From Planctomycetales bacterium (GTDB lineage: Bacteria; Planctomycetota; Planctomycetia; Planctomycetales; Planctomycetaceae), in NCBI GenBank assembly GCA_026400835.1, contig JAPLOA010000066.1:24554-88553 (forward strand): a stretch of DNA of 64,000 bases, in the 5' to 3' direction. A program made the position numbers and the translations under genes. Positions 39,992-48,487 of this stretch are shown one piece after another. The first letter of the stretch is position 1. Every line of letters begins with the position of its first letter. The notes under the pieces are model-generated. The model was not told the origin of the DNA. It made no database searches and worked only from the letters and a program-made list of their open reading frames with translations.

Positions 39992-40378
39992 TCAGAGAAG
40001 ACTCAGCGCCTGCAGGGCTGCAGCGCGGTCAGGATAGGCGACCCACGAAAAGTCGATCTTTGGATTCTCCAGCAGCATCAGCGTCTTTAACATGCCTTTC
40101 ATGTTGTCGGACATGTGGCAAAGAGCCGCATTACCTTTATTGGCTCGAGCTTTCTTGGCCAGTCGAATCAGGATTCCGACAAACGTCGAACCGAAGTACT
40201 GCATTGCGGAAAAGTCAACAAGCAGGTGACGGATCCCCGGTTCACTCAATTGCCGAAAAGCTTCGTTGTAGCCGTTTCGAATATCGTTGTCGCGAAACTC
40301 CATGAAGGACCCCGTCGCGGTTACGATCAGGACCTCGCCACACTGTTCAAAACCAAAAATCTGCTTATCCTGACTCAT
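39992..40378 (-). CDS. STAS-domain protein
   Basis: 128-residue STAS protein with HLLVDFSAMQYFGSTFVGILIRLAKKA as its core. At the usual phosphorylation turn it reads FGSTFVG, so a Ser/Thr is available but the context differs from the 19161 protein. I start at the Met 43 codons into a longer frame (MSQDKQIFGFE), since the extension is not STAS-like. There is no kinase partner beside it; it may plug into the RsbW-like gene at 19602 or another switch. Divergent from the TrhO-RluA gene. Confidence 0.8.
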   Translation of the reverse strand: MSQDKQIFGFEQCGEVLIVTATGSFMEFRDNDIRNGYNEAFRQLSEPGIRHLLVDFSAMQYFGSTFVGILIRLAKKARANKGNAALCHMSDNMKGMLKTLMLLENPKIDFSWVAYPDRAAALQALSLL

Positions 40379-40700
40379 CTGCCACTCTCGAATCTGGAAG
40401 ACAGCCTGTCCACTATTCCGGCCGTTAACTGTTCCGGTGCAGGCCGAAGGGCATGGTCCGTGCCGGGCATCTACGCCATCTGGCCCGAACCGTAGCGGCG
40501 ATGTCACCGAAGAACAAGAGTCGAGCAGCCCGATTTCATGGCTCTGCGCGACAGGATTCCCCGGTTCCGATGTCTTTGCCGATCATACCGAGCTACTCTG
40601 TGTCTTCAGAGAAAGCCAGGAGGGTTTTGGGTATACTGCACGCAGACACCCTGAAAACTGATTCCCCCGGAATTTTGCCCGAATCCCTGTGATCCAGCCT
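40379..40700. other. Divergent upstream region
   Basis: About 320 bases between the STAS and TrhO-RluA genes. No clear promoter boxes and no gene; likely holds both promoters. Confidence 0.35.
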
Positions 40701-42572
40701 ATGTCTGCATCTACTGCCCCATCCGCGTCTCCGGAGTCGAAAACTCCCATCATCAATATTTCATGCTACAAGTTTGTCGCGTTGGACAACCTTGAAGTTC
40801 GGAAGTCTGCCGTTCGTCGGCGAGCAGGCGAATTGAATTTGAAGGGCACCGTGCTGCTCAGTCCCGAAGGGATCAACCTGTTCGTCGCCGGACCGCCGGA
40901 AGCCATTCATCTGTTCGTCGATTTCCTCAGAGCCGATCCCGCCTTCGCTGACCTCCAGCCCAAGGAAAGCGCAAACGAGTATCAGCCGTTCAATCGCATG
41001 CTGGTGAAGATCAAAAAGGAAATCATCGCCTTCGGAATCGACGGCGTTGTTCCAGCTCAGAAAACATCGCCCAAACTTTCGGCGAGAGAACTCAAGCGGT
41101 GGCTCGACGAAGGTCGCAAAGTTCATCTGCTGGATACTCGAAATGACTACGAGTATGACCTTGGCACATTCGATAACGCGATCAAAATGGGGCTCGATCA
41201 TTTTCGCGAGTTCCCCGATGGCGTCGCGCGGTTGTCGGAAGAACTAAAGAATGAACCTGTCGTGATGTTCTGCACCGGAGGCATTCGCTGCGAAAAGGCC
41301 GGGCCATATATGGAGATGGCCGGCTTCAATCAGGTGTATCAGCTGGATGGCGGTATACTGAAATACTTCGAAGAAGTTGGCGGCGATCATTATCACGGCG
41401 AATGCTTCGTGTTCGATCAACGTGTCGCGGTCGATCCATCGCTTCAGGAAACGCCGACGACTCAGTGCTACATCTGTCAGGCGGTCGTCACCGCTGAAGA
41501 ACAACAGTTGCCGCAGTACGTTCCGGGAAAGTCCTGCCCGGCCTGTTATCGCGAAGAATTGCAATCCATGGCGGAACTGATCGAATCGCGCCATGCAGAA
41601 ATCAAACGTGTCACGACCCCGCTGCCAGGCAGCGAACCGTGTCTCAATCGTCGTCCCCTGAACGTACCGCAGCGATGTGCGAACATGACGTTGATTGAGT
41701 TCCTGGATGATCTCCACCCACAAGTGGGACGCGATGAGTGGCTGCGACGGATCGCCGATTCAACAATTGTCCCAACGGAACCTGTGCGCCGCCGCAGACG
41801 TCCGAAGTGGACTCCCGAAGCACTGCCACTGTCCCCGGATCGAATCGTGCGTGAAGGGGAACGCTTCGATCAGCTTGCACCGATGTCTGTTGAACCCGAT
41901 GTGGCGACCGATATTCGCGTTCTCCACGAAGACGACGAATTCATCATCCTGTCAAAACCAGCACCGTTGCCGGTTCATGCGTGCGGACGATTTAACCGCA
42001 ACACGTTGCGCAACATCCTGAATCTGGTCTGGTTCCCCTGCCGACCTCATATTGTCCATCGTCTGGACGCCAATACTTCCGGCATCATGGTGCTCTGCAA
42101 ACGCAAACGAGTCGCCGCGATTGTGCAGAAGCAGTTTGAGAATCGACTGGTTGGGAAAACCTATCTGGCGAAAGTTCACGGACATCCGTCCGCAGACAAA
42201 ATGTCGTGTGAGGCATCGCTCGCGCGCGAAGCAGGGGACGGTGGTATTTACCTGATTGATCCCGACGGCAACGAAGCCAGCACGGCTTTCGAAGTTCTGC
42301 AACGTTGCGAAGACGGCACCGCTCTCGTCCGAGCTTTCCCGCGCACTGGTCGCACGAACCAGATCCGCGCGCACTTGTGGCATCTGGGATTCCCGATCGT
42401 TGGCGACCCGGCTTATCTGAAAGGCGGACAGCTCGGTTCAAGTCACACGCTGCTTCCGTCTGAACCGCCGATGTGTCTGCATTCGGAATCGATCGCCTTC
42501 CAGGACGCCGATCGCAAGGAACAAAAGTTCGAAGCACCTGCTCCCGAGTGGGGGGACTACAGAGCGTTCTGA
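40701..42572 (+). CDS. Fusion of TrhO (rhodanese-like tRNA uridine hydroxylase) and RluA-family pseudouridine synthase
   Basis: Two RNA modification enzymes in one chain. Residues about 15-330 match TrhO/YceA, which hydroxylates U34 of certain tRNAs: N-terminal NISCYKFVALDNLE, rhodanese domain with active Cys191 in CTGGIRCEK, and Cys-rich CYICQ...CPACY. Residues about 390-620 match RluA-type synthases with HRLDANTSGIMVLCK, catalytic Asp456, and RTGRTNQIRAHLWHLGFPIVGD. ATG 40701 is preferred over GTG 40689. A short basic linker (RRRRRPK) joins them. Which uridine the second half modifies is unknown. Confidence 0.9.
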   Translation: MSASTAPSASPESKTPIINISCYKFVALDNLEVRKSAVRRRAGELNLKGTVLLSPEGINLFVAGPPEAIHLFVDFLRADPAFADLQPKESANEYQPFNRMLVKIKKEIIAFGIDGVVPAQKTSPKLSARELKRWLDEGRKVHLLDTRNDYEYDLGTFDNAIKMGLDHFREFPDGVARLSEELKNEPVVMFCTGGIRCEKAGPYMEMAGFNQVYQLDGGILKYFEEVGGDHYHGECFVFDQRVAVDPSLQETPTTQCYICQAVVTAEEQQLPQYVPGKSCPACYREELQSMAELIESRHAEIKRVTTPLPGSEPCLNRRPLNVPQRCANMTLIEFLDDLHPQVGRDEWLRRIADSTIVPTEPVRRRRRPKWTPEALPLSPDRIVREGERFDQLAPMSVEPDVATDIRVLHEDDEFIILSKPAPLPVHACGRFNRNTLRNILNLVWFPCRPHIVHRLDANTSGIMVLCKRKRVAAIVQKQFENRLVGKTYLAKVHGHPSADKMSCEASLAREAGDGGIYLIDPDGNEASTAFEVLQRCEDGTALVRAFPRTGRTNQIRAHLWHLGFPIVGDPAYLKGGQLGSSHTLLPSEPPMCLHSESIAFQDADRKEQKFEAPAPEWGDYRAF

Positions 42573-42586
42573 TTTGGCGTAATCTG

Positions 42587-42610
42587 TACGTCGGACATTC
42601 TTGTCCGACT
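42587..42610 (+). terminator. Hairpin after TrhO-RluA gene, part of a repeat family
   Basis: GTCGGACATTCTTGTCCGAC, an eight-base stem with a four-base loop, 15 bases after the stop codon. The same hairpin is one half of the repeats at 23447 and 55947. It may act as a terminator though no T run follows. Confidence 0.5.
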
Positions 42611-42799
42611 TCATTTACACGGTATTCCTCGCACTGGTGAGTTTTTTCATGCATGGTTGGGTGTTGATCCGAAGCAACTCCGCCGAGGGTAAGACAGCGG
42701 ATTTCGGAATCTCTCCTGCCTGAAAATACCGTCTCTGCTAGGATCCTCGCGGAAGTCACCTTAAGAATACTCCACCGATTGCAGGGACGCATTCCGGAC

Positions 42800-44224
42800 A
42801 TGGCCGCGCTGAATCGCAAGCTGACACGTATCGCGTTCGTCTGCATGACTCCGGAAGTCGACAGCCACGAACATCGTGGCGTTGAGCTTCCCTCGTACGG
42901 CATTCATCGAATTCTCGCCGCTGTCGTAGCCGACCCGGACCTGGCCGACGCGGAATCTCGCCTGTTCGATCTTGAACGAGACGATGCCGACGCTTATGTT
43001 GACGCACTCACTGCGTTCGAGCCACAACTCATTGGTATCTCACTCTTCGTCTGGTCCGCGAAATGCCTGATCGAAGTTGCTCGCCGGATGAAGAAGCGGT
43101 TTCCGGATTGCACGATTATCTTCGGTGGTCCGTCAGCACGACCTGCTGTTCTGGATTTGGCTCCTTATCGCAAGGCGATTGATTACGTCGACGCCGTTGT
43201 AACCCGTGATGGAGAACAAGCGATTTGCGACATCGCCCGAGCCATCCAGAATGCTCCGGCCACGGTTGATCATCACACGACATTGTCGGCCATCGTGGGT
43301 CTCGAATTGCCAACTCCTCTTGGCTGGAAGAACACAGGCTTCCGTCCCAGGCTGAAGGATCTGGATGTAATCGCATCGCCCTATCAAATGGGTCTGATGC
43401 ACTACGGCGCTGTTGGTTATCTGGAATCATTTCGCGGCTGCCCGATGTCTTGCACCTTCTGCGAATGGGGAGCCCCGGATATTGCTCAGGGAGCCTTCTC
43501 CGAGGATTATCTCACGCGTGAACTCGAAGCCCTGGCGGCTCACGATGCACCAGCGGTCTTCAATGTGGATGCTGGCCTGAATTTGAACGCCCAGGCTTTT
43601 CGCAATCTGGTCGCGGCCGAAAAGAAAGTTGGTTTCCTGAAGAAATCCGGCCTGTGGTGCGAAATCTATCCGTCAAAAATCACTGACGATCATCTTGAAT
43701 TCCTTTCCCAGTGTGGTCCGTCCTATCTGGGAGTTGGGCTTCAGTCGTTCAATCCCGAACTGCTGAAACGTATGCAGCGTCCCTATGGCCGAGAACGTTT
43801 TGGGCCGGCGATCGAACAACTTTCAAAAGTTGCCTACAACATCGAAGTGCAGATCATTTTCGGACTACCAACCGATACATGGGACGGCTTTCTGGAGACA
43901 CTCAACTACGCACTCAGCTTGCCGGTGACAGTGCGAGTCTACCACTGCCTGGTTCTGCCGGACGCGTTGCTGACTCGAGGAAAAGCTGAGTGGCAGATGC
44001 AGTTCGATCCGTTCACGTTGTCAATGAAATCCTGCGTCGGCTGGAGCGAAACCGAACTGCTCGACATGCGCGATATGCTCAGTCGTGAAACAATTCGCTG
44101 CGGTGGCAACTCCGGACAGTTCTGGTGGTCGTTTCCACCGCCGCTGAAACGACTTGCGATTCCTAACGTCTCGTCGCGCGGATTTGTTCCGGCGCGCATC
44201 GACGGGAGTCTTCGCAGTGCCTGA
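42800..44224 (+). CDS. B12-binding-domain radical SAM protein, paralogue 1
   Basis: Radical SAM enzyme with an N-terminal cobalamin-binding-like Rossmann domain (about 10-130; LIGISLFVWSAKCL, IIFGGPSARP) and a [4Fe-4S] motif RGCPMSCTFCEWG, with Cys214, Cys218 and Cys221. No DxHxxG cobalamin ligand motif is seen. Domain order matches class B-type radical SAM methylases and BchE-like enzymes. ATG 42800 is preferred to TTG 42779. The next gene is a full-length paralogue whose start overlaps this stop. Substrate and product are unknown. Confidence 0.85.
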   Translation: MAALNRKLTRIAFVCMTPEVDSHEHRGVELPSYGIHRILAAVVADPDLADAESRLFDLERDDADAYVDALTAFEPQLIGISLFVWSAKCLIEVARRMKKRFPDCTIIFGGPSARPAVLDLAPYRKAIDYVDAVVTRDGEQAICDIARAIQNAPATVDHHTTLSAIVGLELPTPLGWKNTGFRPRLKDLDVIASPYQMGLMHYGAVGYLESFRGCPMSCTFCEWGAPDIAQGAFSEDYLTRELEALAAHDAPAVFNVDAGLNLNAQAFRNLVAAEKKVGFLKKSGLWCEIYPSKITDDHLEFLSQCGPSYLGVGLQSFNPELLKRMQRPYGRERFGPAIEQLSKVAYNIEVQIIFGLPTDTWDGFLETLNYALSLPVTVRVYHCLVLPDALLTRGKAEWQMQFDPFTLSMKSCVGWSETELLDMRDMLSRETIRCGGNSGQFWWSFPPPLKRLAIPNVSSRGFVPARIDGSLRSA

Positions 44225-45614
44225 TGGTTCAACGAGCACCGGAAATACTCCGCATGCGATGCGAGCGAGCAAACGCTCCGGCCGGCGTGTTGCTCTGATC
44301 GCGATGTATCCCATTCCGGATCCCGCGATGCCGGAGCTGATCTCCAATCATGGCCTGCGCATGATTGAAGCGACGCTTCGAGCCGCCAGCATCGACGGTC
44401 TCGATCTGCATGTGTACGACCTGCATGACGCCTCCGCCGACGCGCTGACTGAGGAACTGGTGCAGCTTGACCCGGATGTGATCGGCTTCTCAACTTATCT
44501 CTGGTCGTTTCCTTTGTTTGCAGAAGTCGCTGTTCAACTGCATCGTGACGATCTATCACGACTGATCGTCTTCGGAGGTCCCTCGGCTCGTCCCAGTATG
44601 CTGGATCAGCTGCCATTCCGAGAAGCACGTGATGTCGTCGACGTGCTTGTGGTCAATGAAGGTGAGCTGACGTTTCTGGAAATCGTGCAGGCCACGAATC
44701 GCGACTCGGAATCCCTCAGTAAAATTCACGGCATCGCTCAGTGGTATGACGACCGCTGGCACGAAACGCCAACTCGCCCGCTGGCCGATCTGAACTTGTT
44801 GCCGTCACCATATGTTATGAACCTGGTACCCCACGGAGGTCTTGGCGTTCTGCAAACCTATCGCGGATGTCCTTACACATGCTCCTTCTGCGAATGGGGC
44901 ACGATGGAATCACCGAAGCGAGTTCGCACGGCCGAGCATCTGGCGGAAGAATTTGAGGCCATGGCGCATGCTCAGGTCACAGGGGCGCTGCTGGTCGATG
45001 CGGGACTTAATCTCAACGGTCGCGCTTTTGATCAGCTTGAGATTGCGGCTGAACGAACTGGATTCTTTCACAATCGAAAGCTGATCTGCGAAGTGTATCC
45101 TGCCAAGGTTACGGACCAGCACATTCGATTTCTGTCGAGCGTTGGAAATCCTCTCGTTGGCGTAGGACTGCAGTCATTCGACAACGAAGTGCTGGCTCAT
45201 GTCGAGCGATCGTTTGATGAACAACGTTTCGAAGACAACATGGCTCGACTGACGAATGTTTCCCGAGTCGCCATCGAGATTATCATGGGGCTTCCCGGCG
45301 ATAGTCCGGAACAATTTCGCCGCAGCTTTCACCGCGCACGGACGTTCCCGTGTGCTCTGCGAGTTTACCACTGCTGCGTTCTGCCTTCGGCGCTGATGGT
45401 TCGATCCCCGGCGGAGCATGCTCTGGATTATGATCCTGTCACACTGAAGATGCGATCATGTCTCGGCTGGTCGCGTGAAGCCATGCTGAGTGAATGCGAA
45501 TTCCTGAATCAACAGGCTCAATCCAATCATGGCCAGATTGGCGACTATTTCTGGGTTTTCTCAGTCCCCCAGGCGACCGACACACCGCCGCAGAGCAAGG
45601 TTGCAAACCTTTGA
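44217..45614 (+). CDS. B12-binding-domain radical SAM protein, paralogue 2
   Basis: Same architecture as the upstream gene: cobalamin-binding-like N-domain (VIGFSTYLWSFPL, LIVFGGPSARPSMLDQLPFR) and iron-sulfur motif RGCPYTCSFCEWG with Cys218, Cys222 and Cys225. Shared blocks include ALLVDAGLNLN, LVGVGLQSF and SCLGWS. GTG 44217 overlaps the previous stop by 8 bases, giving translational coupling; ATG 44259 is an alternative. The close pair suggests two linked steps or a heteromeric enzyme. Both end in an aromatic-rich block (GDYFWVFS here, GQFWWSFPPP upstream). Confidence 0.85.
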   Translation: MPDGSTSTGNTPHAMRASKRSGRRVALIAMYPIPDPAMPELISNHGLRMIEATLRAASIDGLDLHVYDLHDASADALTEELVQLDPDVIGFSTYLWSFPLFAEVAVQLHRDDLSRLIVFGGPSARPSMLDQLPFREARDVVDVLVVNEGELTFLEIVQATNRDSESLSKIHGIAQWYDDRWHETPTRPLADLNLLPSPYVMNLVPHGGLGVLQTYRGCPYTCSFCEWGTMESPKRVRTAEHLAEEFEAMAHAQVTGALLVDAGLNLNGRAFDQLEIAAERTGFFHNRKLICEVYPAKVTDQHIRFLSSVGNPLVGVGLQSFDNEVLAHVERSFDEQRFEDNMARLTNVSRVAIEIIMGLPGDSPEQFRRSFHRARTFPCALRVYHCCVLPSALMVRSPAEHALDYDPVTLKMRSCLGWSREAMLSECEFLNQQAQSNHGQIGDYFWVFSVPQATDTPPQSKVANL

Positions 45615-45709
45615 CTCTGTCAGCACTGAAGTTCATTCGTCGGCCAGAAGATCTGAAAAGGGCTTGTCGGTCAGCTGCACGGGAACAGGCGTGGAATCGG
45701 TCCGTTCTG

Positions 45710-46159
45710 TTACTTCTGTGACTTTACTTCAATCGCGTCTGTTTCTTCGAGTGTCACGCCATCTTCGCCAATAACTTGTGTTGATGGTGCATCGCCCCTG
45801 GGAGAAACGATCATCAGCTTCTCAGTTGGCTCAGTCGGCAGTGTGTTCGCTACAGTGCTACTGCCGGATGATGATGGAGTCTGAACCTTCATGGCTACAA
45901 TCAGTGACATCGCCAGAACCGCAATTGCGCTCGCGACGACCATTTTGTGGCTGCGAGGAGTTGCCGTGGGCTCAGACGTTGATAGCGTCACCAATGAAGC
46001 TGCCGTGTCCTGCTGGCGACCGACGATAGGTCGACGGAAAGGACGATTCAGGCCAGATGGAGTTTCCAGCCTGAAAAAGTCTTTCAGTAGTCCGTCCATC
46101 ATTTCTTCGGACGAAATATTGCCAGCGGATCGATCGTTGGATGAATCATTCATATTCAA
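45710..46159 (-). CDS. Putative anti-sigma factor (single membrane helix)
   Basis: 149 residues: a short acidic cytoplasmic N-part (SSEEMMDGLLKDFFRLETP), one membrane helix at about 74-90 (VVASAIAVLAMSLIVAM) and a Ser/Pro/Thr-rich outer tail. Its start overlaps the end of the ECF sigma gene by 14 bases, the standard position of an anti-sigma factor. It has no Cys and so lacks the zinc anti-sigma signature HxxxCxxC; the role is inferred from position and topology. Confidence 0.6.
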   Translation of the reverse strand: MNMNDSSNDRSAGNISSEEMMDGLLKDFFRLETPSGLNRPFRRPIVGRQQDTAASLVTLSTSEPTATPRSHKMVVASAIAVLAMSLIVAMKVQTPSSSGSSTVANTLPTEPTEKLMIVSPRGDAPSTQVIGEDGVTLEETDAIEVKSQK

Positions 46160-46685
46160 ACCCCTGTTCAGTCAGTACTTCGGCCAGACGGCGTCGTGCC
46201 CTCGAAAGCCTCATGTCGATTGCCGCCGCACTGCAATCCATAACGGTTGCCATTTGAGCTGCGGACCAGTCCATCGAGTATTTCATGACCAGAACTTTCC
46301 GGTCGTCTTCATTCAGTTCCTGCATAGCCTTTCGAATCTGCCCCTGTCGTTCCGAAAGTCTGAGAATATCTTCTGCAGATTCACGATGACCAGCAAAATC
46401 GTCCATGCCAGGCAACAAGCCACAGGAATTGCTCTTCTTGCGAGCGACATCCCGCAGCCAGTTCTGACCAACCCGAAGTAACCATGCTCGCAAATCGCGA
46501 ACCGGCTCTCCGTGATAGTCATAGTAACGCAGAAATGCTTCCTGAACGGCGTCATACGCACGCTCAGCATCGCTGCACATAGAATAAAAGAGAGCCCACA
46601 ACTCACGAGAATGCTCGCGGTAGTAGGTGTCAATCATTTGATCCCGCTCGGGATCATTCTGATTGCCAGAAACCGGACTCGTCAT
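46146..46685 (-). CDS. ECF-type RNA polymerase sigma factor
   Basis: Sigma-70 family regulator of 179 residues. Region 2 spans ELWALFYSMCSDAERAYDAVQEAFLRYYDY...LRAWLLRVGQNWLRDVARKK and region 4 spans LNEDDRKVLVMKYSMDWSAAQMATVMDCSAAAIDMRLSRARRRL. I start at the Met preceded by AGGAA (46685), 16 codons inside a longer frame. The overlapping downstream gene encodes its probable membrane anti-sigma partner. Its target promoters are unknown. Confidence 0.88.
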   Translation of the reverse strand: MTSPVSGNQNDPERDQMIDTYYREHSRELWALFYSMCSDAERAYDAVQEAFLRYYDYHGEPVRDLRAWLLRVGQNWLRDVARKKSNSCGLLPGMDDFAGHRESAEDILRLSERQGQIRKAMQELNEDDRKVLVMKYSMDWSAAQMATVMDCSAAAIDMRLSRARRRLAEVLTEQGFEYE

Positions 46686-47176
46686 GCAGAGTTCCTGCCA
46701 ACGCGGCCAGTGACCGCAGTAAACTACAGTCATCAGGCCAATCCAGACCCTTCGGGGGTCAAGACGGACTAAAAAACAAGTTCTAACAGGGGCAACGCCC
46801 CTGAAACGAATGGGCCTGTCGATTGTTCTGATCGCAGGAGTTGCAGGACTCCCTCAGGTATCGGATGTTCATCTCCTGCGGACATCAGGCGGGTCAGATT
46901 CTTCGTGTTTTACTCCGAATGACAAGCGAATCGGCAGCTGTTGCCCAAACATTTGCCGACCTGCTGCCGAAAGCCGTGTGCTCGGGGGAGACCTGAGGAA
47001 TTTCTCCGAGAAAGATCGCGAGGCCCAGTGATCGCGGCTGAGACGCAAACAGGGGGTTGGATTACTTCGTAGTGCCGACTTCAGTCGGCTCTGTTCTTCA
47101 AATTCACTTAGAAATGCTGGCTGAAGCCAGCACTACATTGGGTGGGCGTTGTCCGTCTGAAACCATGCCTACGGGA
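46686..47176. other. Intergenic with repeat copy
   Basis: About 490 bases between ECF sigma and moeA. Holds the reversed two-hairpin repeat (47068-47136) about 40 bases past the moeA stop. No gene recognised. Confidence 0.45.
47068..47136 (-). repeat. Two-hairpin dispersed repeat, copy 3 (reversed)
   Basis: CGTAGTGCCGACTTCAGTCGG at the left end minus two bases, and GCTGGCTGAAGCCAGCACTAC at the right minus one; the reverse complement of the element at 16611 and 27053, with a different centre. It lies downstream of moeA. Confidence 0.85.
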
Positions 47177-48427
47177 TTACAGCAGACGCTGGTCGCCCCA
47201 CAGCCAGATTTCGACCGTTTCCCCATGACTGTAAAGCCCATGTTCGGGAAGCAGCAGTGCCATCCCGTTGGCATTAACTGTCGCCTTGAGGTCCGATGAA
47301 CCGCTCCAGGGAACTTGCCGAACGGTTAAACGGCCCGTTTGAATCTGAATCTTCGCGGGATGATAAACGGGGCGGTTCCCGAACACCTGAGCGGATTCTT
47401 CCAGTGAAGCGACGAGTGGTGCTGCGGACGAAGCAATCCCTGAAAATTTCTGCAGGGCCGGCCGCACAAAGAGTTCAAAACAGGCGAGGCTGCTGACAGG
47501 GTTTCCGGGAAGACCAAAAACGAGGCAGCGATGAGACCCCTGCTCAAACACTCCGAACCATAATGGCTTGCCAGGCTTCATGTGAACCCCGTGCAGAATC
47601 TGGGCGACTCCGGCCAGCCGCAGTTGTTGAGGCACCAGATCCAGAATCCCGGCGGATACTCCTCCTGTCAGCAACAGAAAGTCGTTCTGTAGTCCCTTAA
47701 GAATTCTGTCGCGCAGTTGCTGTTCTTCGTCCCGAGCGATCCCCAGTGCCACCGGTGTGGCATCACACGCGGCGATTTGCGCAATCAGCATTGGTTCATT
47801 GGAATTGCGAATCTGTCCGGGCATCAGGGCTTCGTCGATCGAAGTCAGTTCATCCCCAGTCGCCAGAACGGCCACAGTCGGACGACGCTCGACCATGACC
47901 GTGTTGAAGCCAAATTCAGCGAGGGCCGCCAGTTGTTGTGGCTGAAGTCGCGTCCCTTTTCCCAGCAGAACTGATCCGGCAGCCGCAGAGGTTCCACGAC
48001 GAATTAAACAGGATTCCAATCGCAGTGCAGATCGAGGAATGGTAACCGTCTCGGGACGATCTTCGTCAAATAGAGTTTGCTCAATGGGAACTACGCAATT
48101 GCAACCCTCAGGCAGTGGAGCCCCTGTCATGATTCGTGTTGCCAGATTCTCTGTGAGAGCAATTTTTGGCAAGTTGCCCGCCGTTACCACTTCGGCCACA
48201 TCAAATATTCGTGACTGAGGGTGCGAGTTGACTCCTGATGTTTCAACCGTCGCGACATGGACCGCAAATCCATCCATCAGCGACTTATCGAACAGCGGAG
48301 AATCATGCGGGACATAGAGGGTCTCAGCCAGAACTCGCGACAGACTGTTTCTTAAAGAAACCGGTTCGGCGGGCCTTTGCTGAACCTGCGCAAGGATGAT
48401 GCTCAAGGCCTCAGAAACCGAATGCAT
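47177..48427 (-). CDS. moeA: Molybdopterin molybdenumtransferase
   Basis: Inserts molybdate into adenylylated molybdopterin, the last step of molybdenum cofactor synthesis. Family motifs: SLMDGFAV (usually SAMDGYAV), IMTGAPLPEGCNCVVPIE, VAVLATGDEL, the molybdopterin-binding TGGVSAGILD, KPGKPLWFG and GLPGNPVSS. Length 416 fits. No other cofactor gene (moaA, moaC, mogA) is nearby. The LuxR-type regulator gene lies 60 bases upstream on the same strand and could be co-transcribed. Confidence 0.94.
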   Translation of the reverse strand: MHSVSEALSIILAQVQQRPAEPVSLRNSLSRVLAETLYVPHDSPLFDKSLMDGFAVHVATVETSGVNSHPQSRIFDVAEVVTAGNLPKIALTENLATRIMTGAPLPEGCNCVVPIEQTLFDEDRPETVTIPRSALRLESCLIRRGTSAAAGSVLLGKGTRLQPQQLAALAEFGFNTVMVERRPTVAVLATGDELTSIDEALMPGQIRNSNEPMLIAQIAACDATPVALGIARDEEQQLRDRILKGLQNDFLLLTGGVSAGILDLVPQQLRLAGVAQILHGVHMKPGKPLWFGVFEQGSHRCLVFGLPGNPVSSLACFELFVRPALQKFSGIASSAAPLVASLEESAQVFGNRPVYHPAKIQIQTGRLTVRQVPWSGSSDLKATVNANGMALLLPEHGLYSHGETVEIWLWGDQRLL

Positions 48428-48487
48428 GAAATGGGACTCTTTCCTGAAGACTCTGTGAAAGCGAAGCCGCCTTCTCCGAGATCAGGT

